A stretch of DNA of 64,000 bases from Capnocytophaga sp. oral taxon 863 str. F0517 (GCF_000466425.1 NZ_KE992117.1:29802-93801), one strand, 5' to 3'; counted from the first letter of the stretch, positions 43,774 to 53,594 are shown. A program made the numbers and translations. Notes: generated by a model from the letters alone, not told the origin.

Positions 43774-46700
43774 ATGTATTTAATCTTTGATACTGAAACA
43801 ACTGGACTTCCCCGCAACTATAATGCGCCCCTTTCCGACAGTGCCAACTGGCCGCGAGCGGTACAAATCGCTTGGCAACTACACGATGCCCAAGGTACTT
43901 TAGTAGAGCATAAGGACTTCCTAATCACTCCGGATGATTTTACCATCCCCTACGATGCGGAGCGTATCCATGGTATTTCTACTGAACTAGCTATAAGCCA
44001 AGGGGTTAGTATCCAAAAAGTATTCGAAGAATTTGAAAAAGCACTAAGCAAAACCCAATATATAGTAGGGCAGAATATCGGCTTTGATATCAACATCATG
44101 GGGGCGGAGTACTACCGCTATGGAGTAGCTACCCGCCTGGGAGAACTACCCGTCTTGGACACTTGTACCGAAATCACCGCCGAGCTTTGCCGTATAGAAG
44201 GCGGCAAGGGAGGTAAGTTCAAATACCCCAGCCTAACCGAGCTCCACCTCTTCCTCTTTGGCGTACCCTTTGCCGAAGCCCACAATGCTACGGCCGACGT
44301 AGAGGCTACCGCTCGCTGCTTCTTTGAGCTCATTCGCCGAGGGGAAGGCTTCTCCTCAGCGCAGCTCTCTGCTGAGGCTATGGCACTTATCCAAGAGAAA
44401 TATACCGCTCCCGTAGCTCTTTGGGGATTACAGCATATCAACCTGAAGGCCGCCTCTGAAAAGCTCAAAAGCAAAGAACAAACAGCAGCCCTTACCGATA
44501 CCCAATTGGCAGAAAACCTTGCCTTACTCGAGACAGCTCCTTTTGCTCATCTGCACAACCATACCCAATTTTCAGTCTTGCAATCCACGGCCTCTATTAC
44601 TGATTTGATCCAGGCCACTGCCAAGGGACAAATGCCCGCTGTGGCACTAACAGACCATGGTAATATGATGGGAGCTTTCCAATTTGTCAAAGAGGTGTCT
44701 AAGTATAACAAAGATGCTAAAGCTAAAAACGCCAAAGCCCAAGAAGAAGGCTTGCCCACTCCCCTACCCATTATCAAACCTATTATAGGTTGTGAGTTCT
44801 ATATCTGTGAAAACCACTTGGACAGAAGCAAAAAGGACAATGGCTATCAAGTAGTCATGCTCGCCAAGGACAAGAAAGGCTATCAGAACCTTATCAAAAT
44901 GGCTTCTATTGCCTATACAGAGGGCTTCTACTACGTACCTCGTATTGATAAAAAAGTAGTCGAGCAGTATAAGGAAAATATCATTGTTCTTTCAGGAAAC
45001 CTATATGGTGAAATCCCTTCTAAGGTACTCAACCAAGGTGAAAAACAAGCTGAAGAGGCACTCCTATGGTGGAAGGAACGCTTCAAAGAGGATCTTTATA
45101 TAGAACTCAACAGGCATGGCCAAGAAGATGAAGACCGTGCCAATATGATACTTATCCAATTGGCACAAAAACACGGAGTCAAACTGGTCGCAACCAACAA
45201 TACCTACTACATCAGTCCTCAAGATGCCAACGCACATGATATTTTGCTCTGTGTAAAAGACGGAGAAAAGCAAGCCACCCCTATCGGCCATGGGCGCGGC
45301 TTCCGCTATGGACTGCCCAATGAGCAATATTACTTCAAGTCTGCTCAACAGATGAAGGAATTGTTTCAGGACATTCCCCAGGCCATTCTCTCTATTGAGG
45401 AGATTATAAACAAAATAGAACCCTACGAGTTGGCACGCGATATCCTTTTGCCTAAGTTCGACATTCCCAAGGAGTTCCAAGTGGAAGATGATCCTACTGG
45501 AAAAAAGGGAGAGAACAAATACCTCCGCCACCTCACTTATTTAGGAGCCGAAAAGCGCTATGAGGAGCTCACCGAAGAGGTACGCGAACGTCTTGATTTT
45601 GAGCTTTCTATCATTGAGAAAACCGGCTACCCTGGCTACTTTCTTATCGTGGAGGACTTCATTACTGCCGCACGCAATATGGACGTATCAGTAGGCCCCG
45701 GACGTGGTTCCGCTGCCGGCTCGGCTGTGGCTTATTGCTTGGGAATTACCAATATAGATCCTATCAAATACGATTTGCTTTTTGAGCGTTTCCTTAACCC
45801 TGATCGTGTGAGCATGCCCGATATTGATATTGATTTCGAGGATGATGGCCGTGGCCGTGTCTTGGACTATGTGATTGAGAAATATGGGGCAAACCAAGTG
45901 GCACAGATCATCACCTATGGTACTATGGCCGCTAAGTCCTCCGTACGCGATACAGCTCGTGTATTGGACTTGCCTCTGAAGGAAGCCGACCAAATTGCTA
46001 AACTCATTCCTAATATTTCCCTTAAAAAGATTTTTAGCCTCAGCGATGACGATCTGAAAGAAAAAGTAGGTAGTGACTTACCTAAAGTACAGCAACTTAA
46101 GGAGATAGCCCAAGGCAATGACCTCTCGGCCAAGACCGTCCAGCAGGCCCGTATTCTGGAGGGGTCGGTGCGCAACACAGGGGTACATGCCTGCGGGGTT
46201 ATCATCACCCCCGACGATATTACCAACTTTGTTCCTGTGGCCTTGGCCAAGGACTCCGATCTCTTTATCACCCAGTTCGACAACTCTGTGGTGGAAAGTG
46301 CTGGCCTGTTGAAGATGGACTTCTTAGGACTGAAGACCCTTACCATCCTCAAGGATACGGTAGCACTTATCCAAAAACGACATGGTTTTGAATTGGATAT
46401 CGAGCATATCCCCTTGGATGACGAGCCTACTTATGCCCTTTTCCAGCGAGGAGAGACTATCGGAGTCTTCCAATACGAGTCCCTTGGGATGCAAAAACAT
46501 ATGCGTAATCTCAAGCCTACCGTTTTTGCTGACCTTATCGCCATGAATGCCCTTTACCGACCAGGGCCAATGGACTATATCCCCAGCTTTATCCATCGCA
46601 AGCATGGCATAGAGCCCATTACCTACGATCTTCCCGATATGGAGGAATATCTCAAGGATACCTATGGGATTACCGTATACCAAGAGCAGGTTATGCTCCT

Positions 46701-48246
46701 TTCCCAGAAATTGGCAGGATTCACCAAGGGTGAAGCCGATAAGCTGAGAAAAGCCATGGGAAAAAAACTCAAAGATGTCTTGGCCGAGATGAAACCTAAG
46801 TTTATCGAAGGAGGAGGTAAAAAGGGACACCCTGCCGATACCTTGGAGAAGATTTGGAAAGACTGGGAGGCCTTTGCCAGCTATGCTTTTAACAAATCAC
46901 ACTCCACCTGCTACGCCTGGGTTGCCTACCAAACTGCCTACCTCAAGGCCAACTACCCTGCCGAATACATGGCTGCGGTACTCTCGAACAATATGAACGA
47001 CATCAAGTCCATCAGTTTCTTCCTATCTGAGTGTAACCGTATGGGTATCAAGGTACTCAGCCCCGATGTGAACGAATCCGAGTATAAGTTTACCGTTAAT
47101 AAAGAGGGAGCAATTCGCTTTGGTATGGGAGCCATCAAGGGACTGGGCAAGGCGGCAGTGGATACCATCGTAAAGACCCGAGAGAAAGGGCCTTACAAGT
47201 CCGTTTTCGATATGGCCAAGCGTATAGACCTCAAGTCTGCCAATAAGAAAGCCTTCGAGAGTCTCGCCTTAGCGGGAGGATTTGACTCCTTCCCAGGGGT
47301 GCATCGTGCCCAATTCTTCCATCAAAGCCCCTCAGAGAATATGAACTTCTTAGAGAAGATCATTCGCTATGGTGCTAAGTCACAGGAGAGTACCCACTCC
47401 ATACAGCTAAGCCTCTTTGGTGATAGTCCCGAAGTACAAATCCCTGAGCCCAAAATGCCCGATGCCGAACCCTGGAACTCCTTAGAGGAACTCCGTCGGG
47501 AAAAGGATGTCGTCGGGATCTATATCTCCCGACACCCTTTAGATATGTTCAAGTACCAATTGGACTATTTGTGCAACCGAAAAGCAGCCGAATTCACCAA
47601 AGACTTCGAAGGTATGGAGAACCAAGATATACGTTTTGGAGGCATGATCGTCAAGATGGAACACCTCACCAGCAAAAATGGTAAGGGCTGGGGATCTTTC
47701 ACCATAGAAGACTATAGCGGTACGGCCGAATTTCGTATTTTTGGAGAAGAATACCTAAAATTCCGTCCATTCCTCTCTGAAAAACAGTTTGTATTCATCA
47801 AAGCCCATATCAAGGGTGGCTATACCACCCCAGATGGACGTACCTTTGGCCCCAAAATTATCTTTAACCATATCGGCTTCTTAGAAGATGCCCTACAAGA
47901 GAATATCGATAAGCTACAAATGGCTGTAGAACTTCCCCAAATAAACTCCGAAAACCTAATTTTTTTTAAAGATCTCTCCCATAAGTTCAAGGGAAACACC
48001 CCTCTTAACTTCCTAATCATAGGAAAAGGGAAAGACCAAAGAAGAGAGATAGAACTCCCTATGAACAATCACGGATCTAAGGTCAAGATCTGTAAGGAGC
48101 TATTCGACAGTCTTTCCCATAGCTCCTTCACCTACCGGCTGAACAATGAAACCCGCTGGCTAAACCTTGACACAGAGGAAACCTCCGTCTCTGGTACCGA
48201 GTCCGAAGAAATGATAGATGTATTGGAAGAGATTGAGATTGATTAA
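43774..48246 (+). CDS. dnaE: DNA polymerase III alpha subunit with fused N-terminal exonuclease
   Basis: A 1490-residue C-family replicative polymerase. Residues 1-190 form a DnaQ-like DEDDh exonuclease: FDTETTG at 5-11, NIGFDI near 107, HNATADVEA with H170 and D175. A PHP domain starts near 259 (HLHNHTQF, ALTDHGN). The polymerase aspartates are in PDIDID (D683, D685, D687), with GPGRGSAAGS near 640. Helix-hairpin-helix and OB-fold parts lie near 1150-1330. E. coli DnaE lacks the exonuclease and takes DnaQ as a separate subunit, so proofreading may be built in here. The 3' end overlaps a possible small gene. Confidence 0.96.
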   Translation: MYLIFDTETTGLPRNYNAPLSDSANWPRAVQIAWQLHDAQGTLVEHKDFLITPDDFTIPYDAERIHGISTELAISQGVSIQKVFEEFEKALSKTQYIVGQNIGFDINIMGAEYYRYGVATRLGELPVLDTCTEITAELCRIEGGKGGKFKYPSLTELHLFLFGVPFAEAHNATADVEATARCFFELIRRGEGFSSAQLSAEAMALIQEKYTAPVALWGLQHINLKAASEKLKSKEQTAALTDTQLAENLALLETAPFAHLHNHTQFSVLQSTASITDLIQATAKGQMPAVALTDHGNMMGAFQFVKEVSKYNKDAKAKNAKAQEEGLPTPLPIIKPIIGCEFYICENHLDRSKKDNGYQVVMLAKDKKGYQNLIKMASIAYTEGFYYVPRIDKKVVEQYKENIIVLSGNLYGEIPSKVLNQGEKQAEEALLWWKERFKEDLYIELNRHGQEDEDRANMILIQLAQKHGVKLVATNNTYYISPQDANAHDILLCVKDGEKQATPIGHGRGFRYGLPNEQYYFKSAQQMKELFQDIPQAILSIEEIINKIEPYELARDILLPKFDIPKEFQVEDDPTGKKGENKYLRHLTYLGAEKRYEELTEEVRERLDFELSIIEKTGYPGYFLIVEDFITAARNMDVSVGPGRGSAAGSAVAYCLGITNIDPIKYDLLFERFLNPDRVSMPDIDIDFEDDGRGRVLDYVIEKYGANQVAQIITYGTMAAKSSVRDTARVLDLPLKEADQIAKLIPNISLKKIFSLSDDDLKEKVGSDLPKVQQLKEIAQGNDLSAKTVQQARILEGSVRNTGVHACGVIITPDDITNFVPVALAKDSDLFITQFDNSVVESAGLLKMDFLGLKTLTILKDTVALIQKRHGFELDIEHIPLDDEPTYALFQRGETIGVFQYESLGMQKHMRNLKPTVFADLIAMNALYRPGPMDYIPSFIHRKHGIEPITYDLPDMEEYLKDTYGITVYQEQVMLLSQKLAGFTKGEADKLRKAMGKKLKDVLAEMKPKFIEGGGKKGHPADTLEKIWKDWEAFASYAFNKSHSTCYAWVAYQTAYLKANYPAEYMAAVLSNNMNDIKSISFFLSECNRMGIKVLSPDVNESEYKFTVNKEGAIRFGMGAIKGLGKAAVDTIVKTREKGPYKSVFDMAKRIDLKSANKKAFESLALAGGFDSFPGVHRAQFFHQSPSENMNFLEKIIRYGAKSQESTHSIQLSLFGDSPEVQIPEPKMPDAEPWNSLEELRREKDVVGIYISRHPLDMFKYQLDYLCNRKAAEFTKDFEGMENQDIRFGGMIVKMEHLTSKNGKGWGSFTIEDYSGTAEFRIFGEEYLKFRPFLSEKQFVFIKAHIKGGYTTPDGRTFGPKIIFNHIGFLEDALQENIDKLQMAVELPQINSENLIFFKDLSHKFKGNTPLNFLIIGKGKDQRREIELPMNNHGSKVKICKELFDSLSHSSFTYRLNNETRWLNLDTEETSVSGTESEEMIDVLEEIEID

Positions 48247-48412
48247 CAGCCATTGGAAATTTAACTCCTTTACACGCCTATATACCTATAGTCGTGCCTA
48301 CCATTACAATCCTCATTGTAGGGGGCTAAAGCAGTGCACTACCGAACTGGAAAAATTAACTCTAAGAGAGGCTAAAGAGATAGGAAGAAAACTATGTGGT
48401 TATGAGGACTAA
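48218..48412 (+). CDS. Possible small protein overlapping dnaE and the DUF805 gene
   Basis: A 64-codon frame that begins 29 bases inside the dnaE 3' end (ATG 48218; TTG 48233 or 48239 also possible). It ends at 48412, eleven bases inside the DUF805 gene. The predicted peptide is basic, with AYHYNPHCRGLKQC in the middle and a helical end LEKLTLREAKEIGRKLCGYED. Overlap at both ends would suit coupled translation across an otherwise empty 155-base gap. I do not recognise it, and a chance open frame is possible. Confidence 0.4.
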   Translation: MYWKRLRLINSHWKFNSFTRLYTYSRAYHYNPHCRGLKQCTTELEKLTLREAKEIGRKLCGYED

Positions 48413-48869
48413 ATTAGAGAATTCCCTACTTTGGTTTCGCAGCTTTTTTTCTTTCTCTGGACGTATAGGTAGGAAAGCATACGGCCTAAGCCTGATGGTA
48501 TGTGTCTTCTTAAGTATCCTTATCCTTGTAAGTATCCTCCAAACGAAAGGAAATACGGCCTTTTTAGCCTTTCTATATATCCCTATCATAGGGTTGGTTT
48601 TGGCACAAGGGGCTAAGCGTTGTCATGACTTGGGTAATAGTGGCTGGTTCCAGTGGATTCCTTTTTACTATCTCATTATGCTCTTGAAGGAGGGTACAAA
48701 AGAGCTTAATCACTACGGGGTATCTCCTAAAGATAAGCACACTGAAAGGGATCCTTCCTACGACAATACATCTGATTCGGGTACTGAGGCTTCTCAACAT
48801 CAGAAAACAGCGTCTTCTCACAGTAAATACAATAAGGATTATAGAAAAAATTACAGTAGAAAATACTAA
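48402..48869 (+). CDS. DUF805 family membrane protein
   Basis: A 155-residue protein of the DUF805 family. FSFSGRIGRKAYGLSLM near residue 15, then two to three membrane helices, and AKRCHDLGNSGWFQW near 68 are the family marks. A hydrophilic tail (about 105-155) is rich in Ser, His, Lys and Tyr and ends in KNYSRKY. ATG 48402 is preferred over GTG 48396. Function is unknown in general. It ends two bases before the end of the convergent glycosyltransferase gene. Confidence 0.82.
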   Translation: MRTKLENSLLWFRSFFSFSGRIGRKAYGLSLMVCVFLSILILVSILQTKGNTAFLAFLYIPIIGLVLAQGAKRCHDLGNSGWFQWIPFYYLIMLLKEGTKELNHYGVSPKDKHTERDPSYDNTSDSGTEASQHQKTASSHSKYNKDYRKNYSRKY

Positions 48870-48871
48870 TT

Positions 48872-50158
48872 TTATTTCTCCAAGATCACTTCACTAAGTC
48901 TTTGGGTGAGTGTTTTCCTATGATAAGCTTCGAGGGAAACAGGTTGGGTCTGGAGCTGTTGCGCCTTGTAAAAGGTATAGTAATGGGTAAGGGCTTGCTT
49001 AATGCCTTGGGTATCGGTCAGGGAAAAAGTAAGGCCCGTGTGGGTTTGAGTGATAATGTCCTTCACATCCCAATTTTGGTAGCCTAAGGCAAGGATGGGT
49101 CGCTGAGAGGCCATGTATTCAAAGAGCTTACCTGGGATAATGCCTTCCGTCTTGGGATGGTTGATTTCCAAGAGGAGCAACAATTGGGACTGCCGTTGTA
49201 GGGCAAGTGCCTCAGCGTGGGAGATGTAACCCTTTAAATCTAAAAATTCGGTAAGCTGCCACTTTTGGAGGCTGTTGAGTACCTCGTCACTTACCTTTCC
49301 TGCCAAGCAGAGGCGTAGGTCTCGCCTGAAGTCGGCCTGCTCCTGAGTCATCTCGCTCAAGACCTGCCAAAGAGGTTCAGGATTGCGTTCGGAGAGCAGC
49401 GAGCCTATATGAGAAAGCAGAAAATAAGGGGAAAGCGAAGGTGTTTCCGCTGGGAGGTCATCATCATAACCATTGGTAATCAACACTATAGGTCGAGAAG
49501 TTTTGGTTTGGAACTCCTTTTGAGTGCTGGGGCTGGTGACAATCAGGGTATCGGCAGCTTGGAGGACAGCACGCTCTAAGGCCAAGTGCTTGCGAGCCGA
49601 ACGCTGAGTGAGTCTCAGCTGAGAGTGATAGCCAATAGTCGTCCAGGGATCTCTGAAATCAGCGATCCAGCGTAGGGCAGGAAACTGCTCCTTCAGGTGT
49701 AGGCCAATCAAATGTAGGCTATGGGGAGGAGCGGTAGTAATAATGGTATCTATCTGATTTTCGGAAAGATACTTTGACAAATACTTGACAGAAGGGCGTA
49801 CCCATAGCACCCTCGCATCGGGTAAAAAGAGGTTGCCGCGTATCCAAAGTAGGAACTTGTCTAATAAGGAAGGTTTTTTAGTAGGAATAATACCGGCACT
49901 TATCTTTTGGGTCTTCTCTTTGGAGAAGAGGGAGGCCAAGGCATAGGGTTCAAAAATTTTAGTCTTCAGTACGGTTAAGTCTTCAGGTACTTCAGCTACC
50001 ATATGAGGGTCAAGCATAGGATAAGTGGGATTCTGGGGGGTATATATAATCGGTTCTACCCCAAAATCGCGTAGGTATTTGACAAACTTGACCCAGCGCT
50101 GTACCCCCGGCCCTCCTGCCGGTGGCCAATAGTAGGTGATAATGAGTACCTTTTTCAT
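48872..50158 (-). CDS. Glycosyltransferase family 4 protein
   Basis: A 428-residue cytoplasmic or membrane-associated glycosyltransferase of the GT-B fold. The N-terminal YYWPPAGGPGVQRWVKF (donor/acceptor loop) and RWIADFRDPWT near residue 170 are typical of this Bacteroidota GT4-like group. The C-terminal GIIPGKLFEYMASQRPILAL near 365 holds the E-x7-E-like nucleotide-sugar site. It lies 22 bases downstream of lpxD, so the two are one operon. A role in LPS or capsule sugar addition is reasonable; donor and acceptor are unknown. Confidence 0.85.
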   Translation of the reverse strand: MKKVLIITYYWPPAGGPGVQRWVKFVKYLRDFGVEPIIYTPQNPTYPMLDPHMVAEVPEDLTVLKTKIFEPYALASLFSKEKTQKISAGIIPTKKPSLLDKFLLWIRGNLFLPDARVLWVRPSVKYLSKYLSENQIDTIITTAPPHSLHLIGLHLKEQFPALRWIADFRDPWTTIGYHSQLRLTQRSARKHLALERAVLQAADTLIVTSPSTQKEFQTKTSRPIVLITNGYDDDLPAETPSLSPYFLLSHIGSLLSERNPEPLWQVLSEMTQEQADFRRDLRLCLAGKVSDEVLNSLQKWQLTEFLDLKGYISHAEALALQRQSQLLLLLEINHPKTEGIIPGKLFEYMASQRPILALGYQNWDVKDIITQTHTGLTFSLTDTQGIKQALTHYYTFYKAQQLQTQPVSLEAYHRKTLTQRLSEVILEK

Positions 50159-50180
50159 ATCCTCTATTACAAATTGGGTA

Positions 50181-51098
50181 CTAATGCTTTTCAGTAAGCC
50201 CTCTTACAGAAGCCAATTCCTTATATTTCTTGCGAGCTTCTTCGGCTGGGGAACCAAAATAAGTTTGGTTGCCTTCGAGGGACTTAGTTACTCCACTTTG
50301 GGCAAGAATTACGGCCTTTTCGCCTATGGTCACTCCACTGGTGATGCCCACTTGCCCCCATAGGGTTACCCTATCCTGGATCACCACACAGCCAGCGATT
50401 CCCACTTGGGAGGCAATCAGGCACTCCTGCCCTACTACCGTATCGTGGCCTATGTGTACATGGTTGTCTATCTTAGTGCCACGCCCTATGGTCGTATCGC
50501 CGGTGACTCCGCGGTCTATGGTACAGAGCGCCCCTAAGTCCACATGGTCTTCTATCACTACACGTCCTCCGGAAAGGAGTTTGTCGAAGCCTTCAGGACG
50601 TTTTTTATAATAAAAAGCATCGGCTCCAAGGGTGGTGCCTGCATGTATGGTCACATGATCCCCTATCTTGCAACCATCGTATATTGTTACATTGGCATGG
50701 ATAAGACAATGGGCTCCTATCTCCACATGATTTCCTACAAAAGCTCCAGGTTGTATGATGGTATGCACTCCTATTTTAGCCGTAGGAGCTATTAAGGCTG
50801 TCGCCCTTTCAAAAGGTTTGAAGAACTGAGTGAGCTTATTGAAATCCCTAAAAGGATCATCAGAAATGAGAAGTGCTTTGCCTTCAGGGCAGTCTACTTC
50901 TTTGTTAATCAGCACTATAGTAGCTTTGGACTGTAAGGCCTTATCATAGTATTTGGGGTGGTCTACAAAGACAATATCGCCCGCTTCTACCACATGAATT
51001 TCATTCATTCCCAGTACAGGAAAGTCCTTATCTCCTACAAAAGGACAGTTAATAAGGGTGGCTATTTGCTCTAAAGTATAAGGTTGAGGAAACTTCAT
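50181..51098 (-). CDS. lpxD: UDP-3-O-acyl-glucosamine N-acyltransferase
   Basis: A 305-residue left-handed beta-helix acyltransferase that adds the N-linked hydroxyacyl chain to UDP-3-O-acyl-glucosamine in lipid A synthesis. The N-terminal uridine-binding domain (about 1-100) is followed by hexapeptide repeats (about 105-280) such as IGAHCLIHANVTIYDG and IGRGTKIDNHVHIGHD, where a conserved HxxxH-type histidine is seen. ATG 51098 is set by the promoter motif at 51121-51128; the frame runs further up but includes the promoter. Many Bacteroidota carry two LpxD-like genes, so this may not be the only one. Confidence 0.88.
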   Translation of the reverse strand: MKFPQPYTLEQIATLINCPFVGDKDFPVLGMNEIHVVEAGDIVFVDHPKYYDKALQSKATIVLINKEVDCPEGKALLISDDPFRDFNKLTQFFKPFERATALIAPTAKIGVHTIIQPGAFVGNHVEIGAHCLIHANVTIYDGCKIGDHVTIHAGTTLGADAFYYKKRPEGFDKLLSGGRVVIEDHVDLGALCTIDRGVTGDTTIGRGTKIDNHVHIGHDTVVGQECLIASQVGIAGCVVIQDRVTLWGQVGITSGVTIGEKAVILAQSGVTKSLEGNQTYFGSPAEEARKKYKELASVRGLTEKH

Positions 51099-51120
51099 CT
51101 TGATTAAAAATAAGTCGTCG

Positions 51121-51128
51121 CAAAGATA
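51121..51128 (-). promoter_or_regulatory. TAnnTTTG promoter of lpxD
   Basis: TATCTTTG on the minus strand, 23 bases before ATG 51098. Confidence 0.65.
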
Positions 51129-51233
51129 AAAAAAATATAAATACCTCAATAGTGAATTTTTTCTAAAAAAAAATCAGCGCTTATTTGTTAATAAAAATCG
51201 CTTTTTCAATCACCATTTGCGTGCATTTATTAC

Positions 51234-51241
51234 TATCTTTG
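51234..51241 (+). promoter_or_regulatory. TAnnTTTG promoter of ftsQ-ftsA
   Basis: TATCTTTG, 28 bases before ATG 51269. Confidence 0.6.
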
Positions 51242-51268
51242 CCCTACAGATTATATATTATTTCATTG

Positions 51269-52027
51269 ATGAATAATAAAAATAAACCATTATTTATTAT
51301 CCTCAAAATCAGCTGTATTGTTCTCTTGCCAATACTTTTTTTATCCTTTGCTAATCATCGAAATAATAATCGTAAAGTACAGAAACTCATCATCACCCGC
51401 CAGGCTCCCCTGGATAGTATACAGTATATTACCAACGATGCTATTGAGACCCTATTGTTTTCTGTAAAAAATGCCGAAGAATACGCTCTTAAGGAGTTGA
51501 AGATGAATTTGTTGGAGAAAAAATTAGATGCAGATCCCATGGTCGAGAATGCGGATATTTATCTCACTATTGATGGAGTACTGAAGGTTATTATCAAGCA
51601 ACGAGAACCCATAGCAAGGATCATTGACCACAATCAGTTCTACTATATGGATATACAAGGAGTGCATATGCCCCTTTCCAAGGCCACCTCTGCGCGTGTA
51701 CCTATTGTCCGAGGGCTGAATGAGGCGTTGTGGGAAGATGCCTATCTGATTCTAAAACATATTTATACGGATCCATTTCTAAAAGAAAACATAGTAGAAG
51801 TTATCAATAATAAAAAGAATTTCTATGCAAGACTCCGAGGTGCCGATTTTTTGGTTTGTATAGGCAATTCAGAGGATATTTCACTGAAATTCAACAACTT
51901 GAAAGCTTTTTACAAGAAAGCATCCAAAGATCATTTCTTGGACAAATACACTAAGGTCGATTTGCAATACAATAATCAGGTCGTCTGTCATAGAACCCCA
52001 GAGCCTACAGCTCCTACTCAAGAATAA
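51269..52027 (+). CDS. ftsQ: Cell division protein FtsQ
   Basis: A 252-residue bitopic membrane protein. A short cytoplasmic tail and one helix (about 10-28) are followed by a periplasmic POTRA/FtsQ region. The pattern VENADIYLTIDGVLKVIIKQREPIARI, then FYYMDIQGVHMPLS, matches FtsQ/DivIB of Bacteroidota, which recruits FtsL and FtsB to the divisome. ATG 51269 follows the promoter motif; the frame extends upstream through it. ftsA follows after 66 bases. The usual upstream neighbour murC is absent here. Confidence 0.88.
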   Translation: MNNKNKPLFIILKISCIVLLPILFLSFANHRNNNRKVQKLIITRQAPLDSIQYITNDAIETLLFSVKNAEEYALKELKMNLLEKKLDADPMVENADIYLTIDGVLKVIIKQREPIARIIDHNQFYYMDIQGVHMPLSKATSARVPIVRGLNEALWEDAYLILKHIYTDPFLKENIVEVINNKKNFYARLRGADFLVCIGNSEDISLKFNNLKAFYKKASKDHFLDKYTKVDLQYNNQVVCHRTPEPTAPTQE

Positions 52028-52093
52028 ATATTTAAATATATTCATAAAGGAATAAAAAAACGCACAAAATAACATATCAGATATTATTTAGGA

Positions 52094-53515
52094 ATGAAAA
52101 CAGAGAATAAGATCAACCAAAGAAAGTACTTTGCTGGGATTGACATAGGTACCACTAAGATTGTTGCCATTATTGGTTGCGAAAACCAATATGGTAAGTT
52201 AGAGATTTTAGGCTATGGTATGGCTAAAAGTCAAGGTATTTTCCGTGGTATAGTAGGAAATATAGGCAAAACTATTGATTCTATAGAGCAGGCTGTAGCT
52301 CAGGCACAGGCCAAGGCTGGTGTTATCATTTCAGAAGCCTATGTAGGTATTGCAGGACAACATATCAAGAGTAATGAAGCCTCTGACTATATTACCCGTG
52401 AGAATCTCGATGAAATTATTGAGGAAAAGGACTTAGAAACGCTCTGCCAATGTGTGCTCAGTAGCAAGAATCGCTACCCTGGCGAAGAGGTAATTCACAT
52501 ACTTCCTCAAGAATATAAGGTTGACAATCAAGAAGATATACATGACCCTATCGGAATGGTAGGCTCTCGCCTAGAGGGTACTTTCCTTATTATCACCGGG
52601 CAAGTAGCTCCTATCAGAAATATCCAGCGCTGTATAAGCAAGGCCGGTCTTCTGCTCAAAGGACTTACCTTGGAACCGATAGCCTCCTCTGCCTCTGTAT
52701 TAAGTGAGGAAGAGAAGGATGCCGGAGTCGCCTTAGTGGATATAGGAGGGGGTACTACCGATTTGGCCATCTTCAAGGAAGGGTATATCCGCTATACCGC
52801 AGTGGTGCCTTTCGGTGGAAATATTATTGATAAGGATATTAAGGAAGGCTGTGGCGTGTTCGACAAACAGGCCGAACAACTCAAAATCCGCTTCGGCTCC
52901 GCATGGCCTGAATATACCAAAGAAAATGAGGTTATCAATATCCAAATGTTCAAAGGACGTGAGCCACAAGAGATTCAGGTGACCAATTTGGCGCGTATCA
53001 TTCGCTGTCGTATGGAGGAGATCATTGAGGCTGTCTTCAATGAGATTAAGAACTATGGCTATGACCAACCTCGTAAGAAGCTTATCGCAGGTATCGTACT
53101 CACCGGTGGAGGTAGTGAGCTGAAAGACCTTCCCCAATTGGTGGAATACCTCACCGGCCTACCTACCCGCATCGGTCACCCCAACGAACACTTGGCCAGC
53201 AACACTCCTGCTGACCTTTCCTCTCCTAAGTTTGCCACCGCTATCGGCTTACTTATAGATGGGATAGAGAGGGAACGCAACGGAGGACAACATATGGATT
53301 TTCCTCAGTCCGGAGCTGTGCCTTCCATACCTGAGGAACCCACAGTAGAAGAACCTGTGCACGAGATCATTGAGCCTGTTGCTTCTGAACCTGTTCCTCC
53401 TGTGGTAGAACAACCTCAAGAAACTGAAAAAGAGGAAGAGCAGAAGCCTGAAAAAAAGAACATCATAAGGACGATCTCCGATAAGTTCACAGACTTTTTC
53501 AAAACCATGGAATAA
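52094..53515 (+). CDS. ftsA: Cell division protein FtsA
   Basis: A 473-residue actin-like ATPase that ties FtsZ filaments to the membrane. The phosphate loops AGIDIGTTKIVAIIG near residue 15 and VALVDIGGGTTDLAIF near 212, the SHS2-type 1C region (about 85-165), and GIVLTGGGSELKDL near 335 are present. After a Pro/Glu-rich linker (about 410-450) the protein ends in the amphipathic helix NIIRTISDKFTDFFKTM, the membrane target. ftsZ, normally next, is not here: an MscS gene follows. The order is therefore ftsQ-ftsA only. Confidence 0.94.
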   Translation: MKTENKINQRKYFAGIDIGTTKIVAIIGCENQYGKLEILGYGMAKSQGIFRGIVGNIGKTIDSIEQAVAQAQAKAGVIISEAYVGIAGQHIKSNEASDYITRENLDEIIEEKDLETLCQCVLSSKNRYPGEEVIHILPQEYKVDNQEDIHDPIGMVGSRLEGTFLIITGQVAPIRNIQRCISKAGLLLKGLTLEPIASSASVLSEEEKDAGVALVDIGGGTTDLAIFKEGYIRYTAVVPFGGNIIDKDIKEGCGVFDKQAEQLKIRFGSAWPEYTKENEVINIQMFKGREPQEIQVTNLARIIRCRMEEIIEAVFNEIKNYGYDQPRKKLIAGIVLTGGGSELKDLPQLVEYLTGLPTRIGHPNEHLASNTPADLSSPKFATAIGLLIDGIERERNGGQHMDFPQSGAVPSIPEEPTVEEPVHEIIEPVASEPVPPVVEQPQETEKEEEQKPEKKNIIRTISDKFTDFFKTME

Positions 53516-53586
53516 GCCATCTTGATTTTTATATTACATTAACGTAAAAAAGAGGGATTATATTTGTTATGTACAAATATAATCCT

Positions 53587-53594
53587 TATTTTTG
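53587..53594 (+). promoter_or_regulatory. TAnnTTTG promoter of the MscS gene
   Basis: TATTTTTG about 68 bases before ATG 53662. It lies inside the longer open frame from 53569, so that start is unlikely. Confidence 0.5.

Noticed and set aside
45064-46830. Several minus-strand frames of 100-168 codons within dnaE
   Set aside because: All are antisense to conserved polymerase motifs and show no family pattern.
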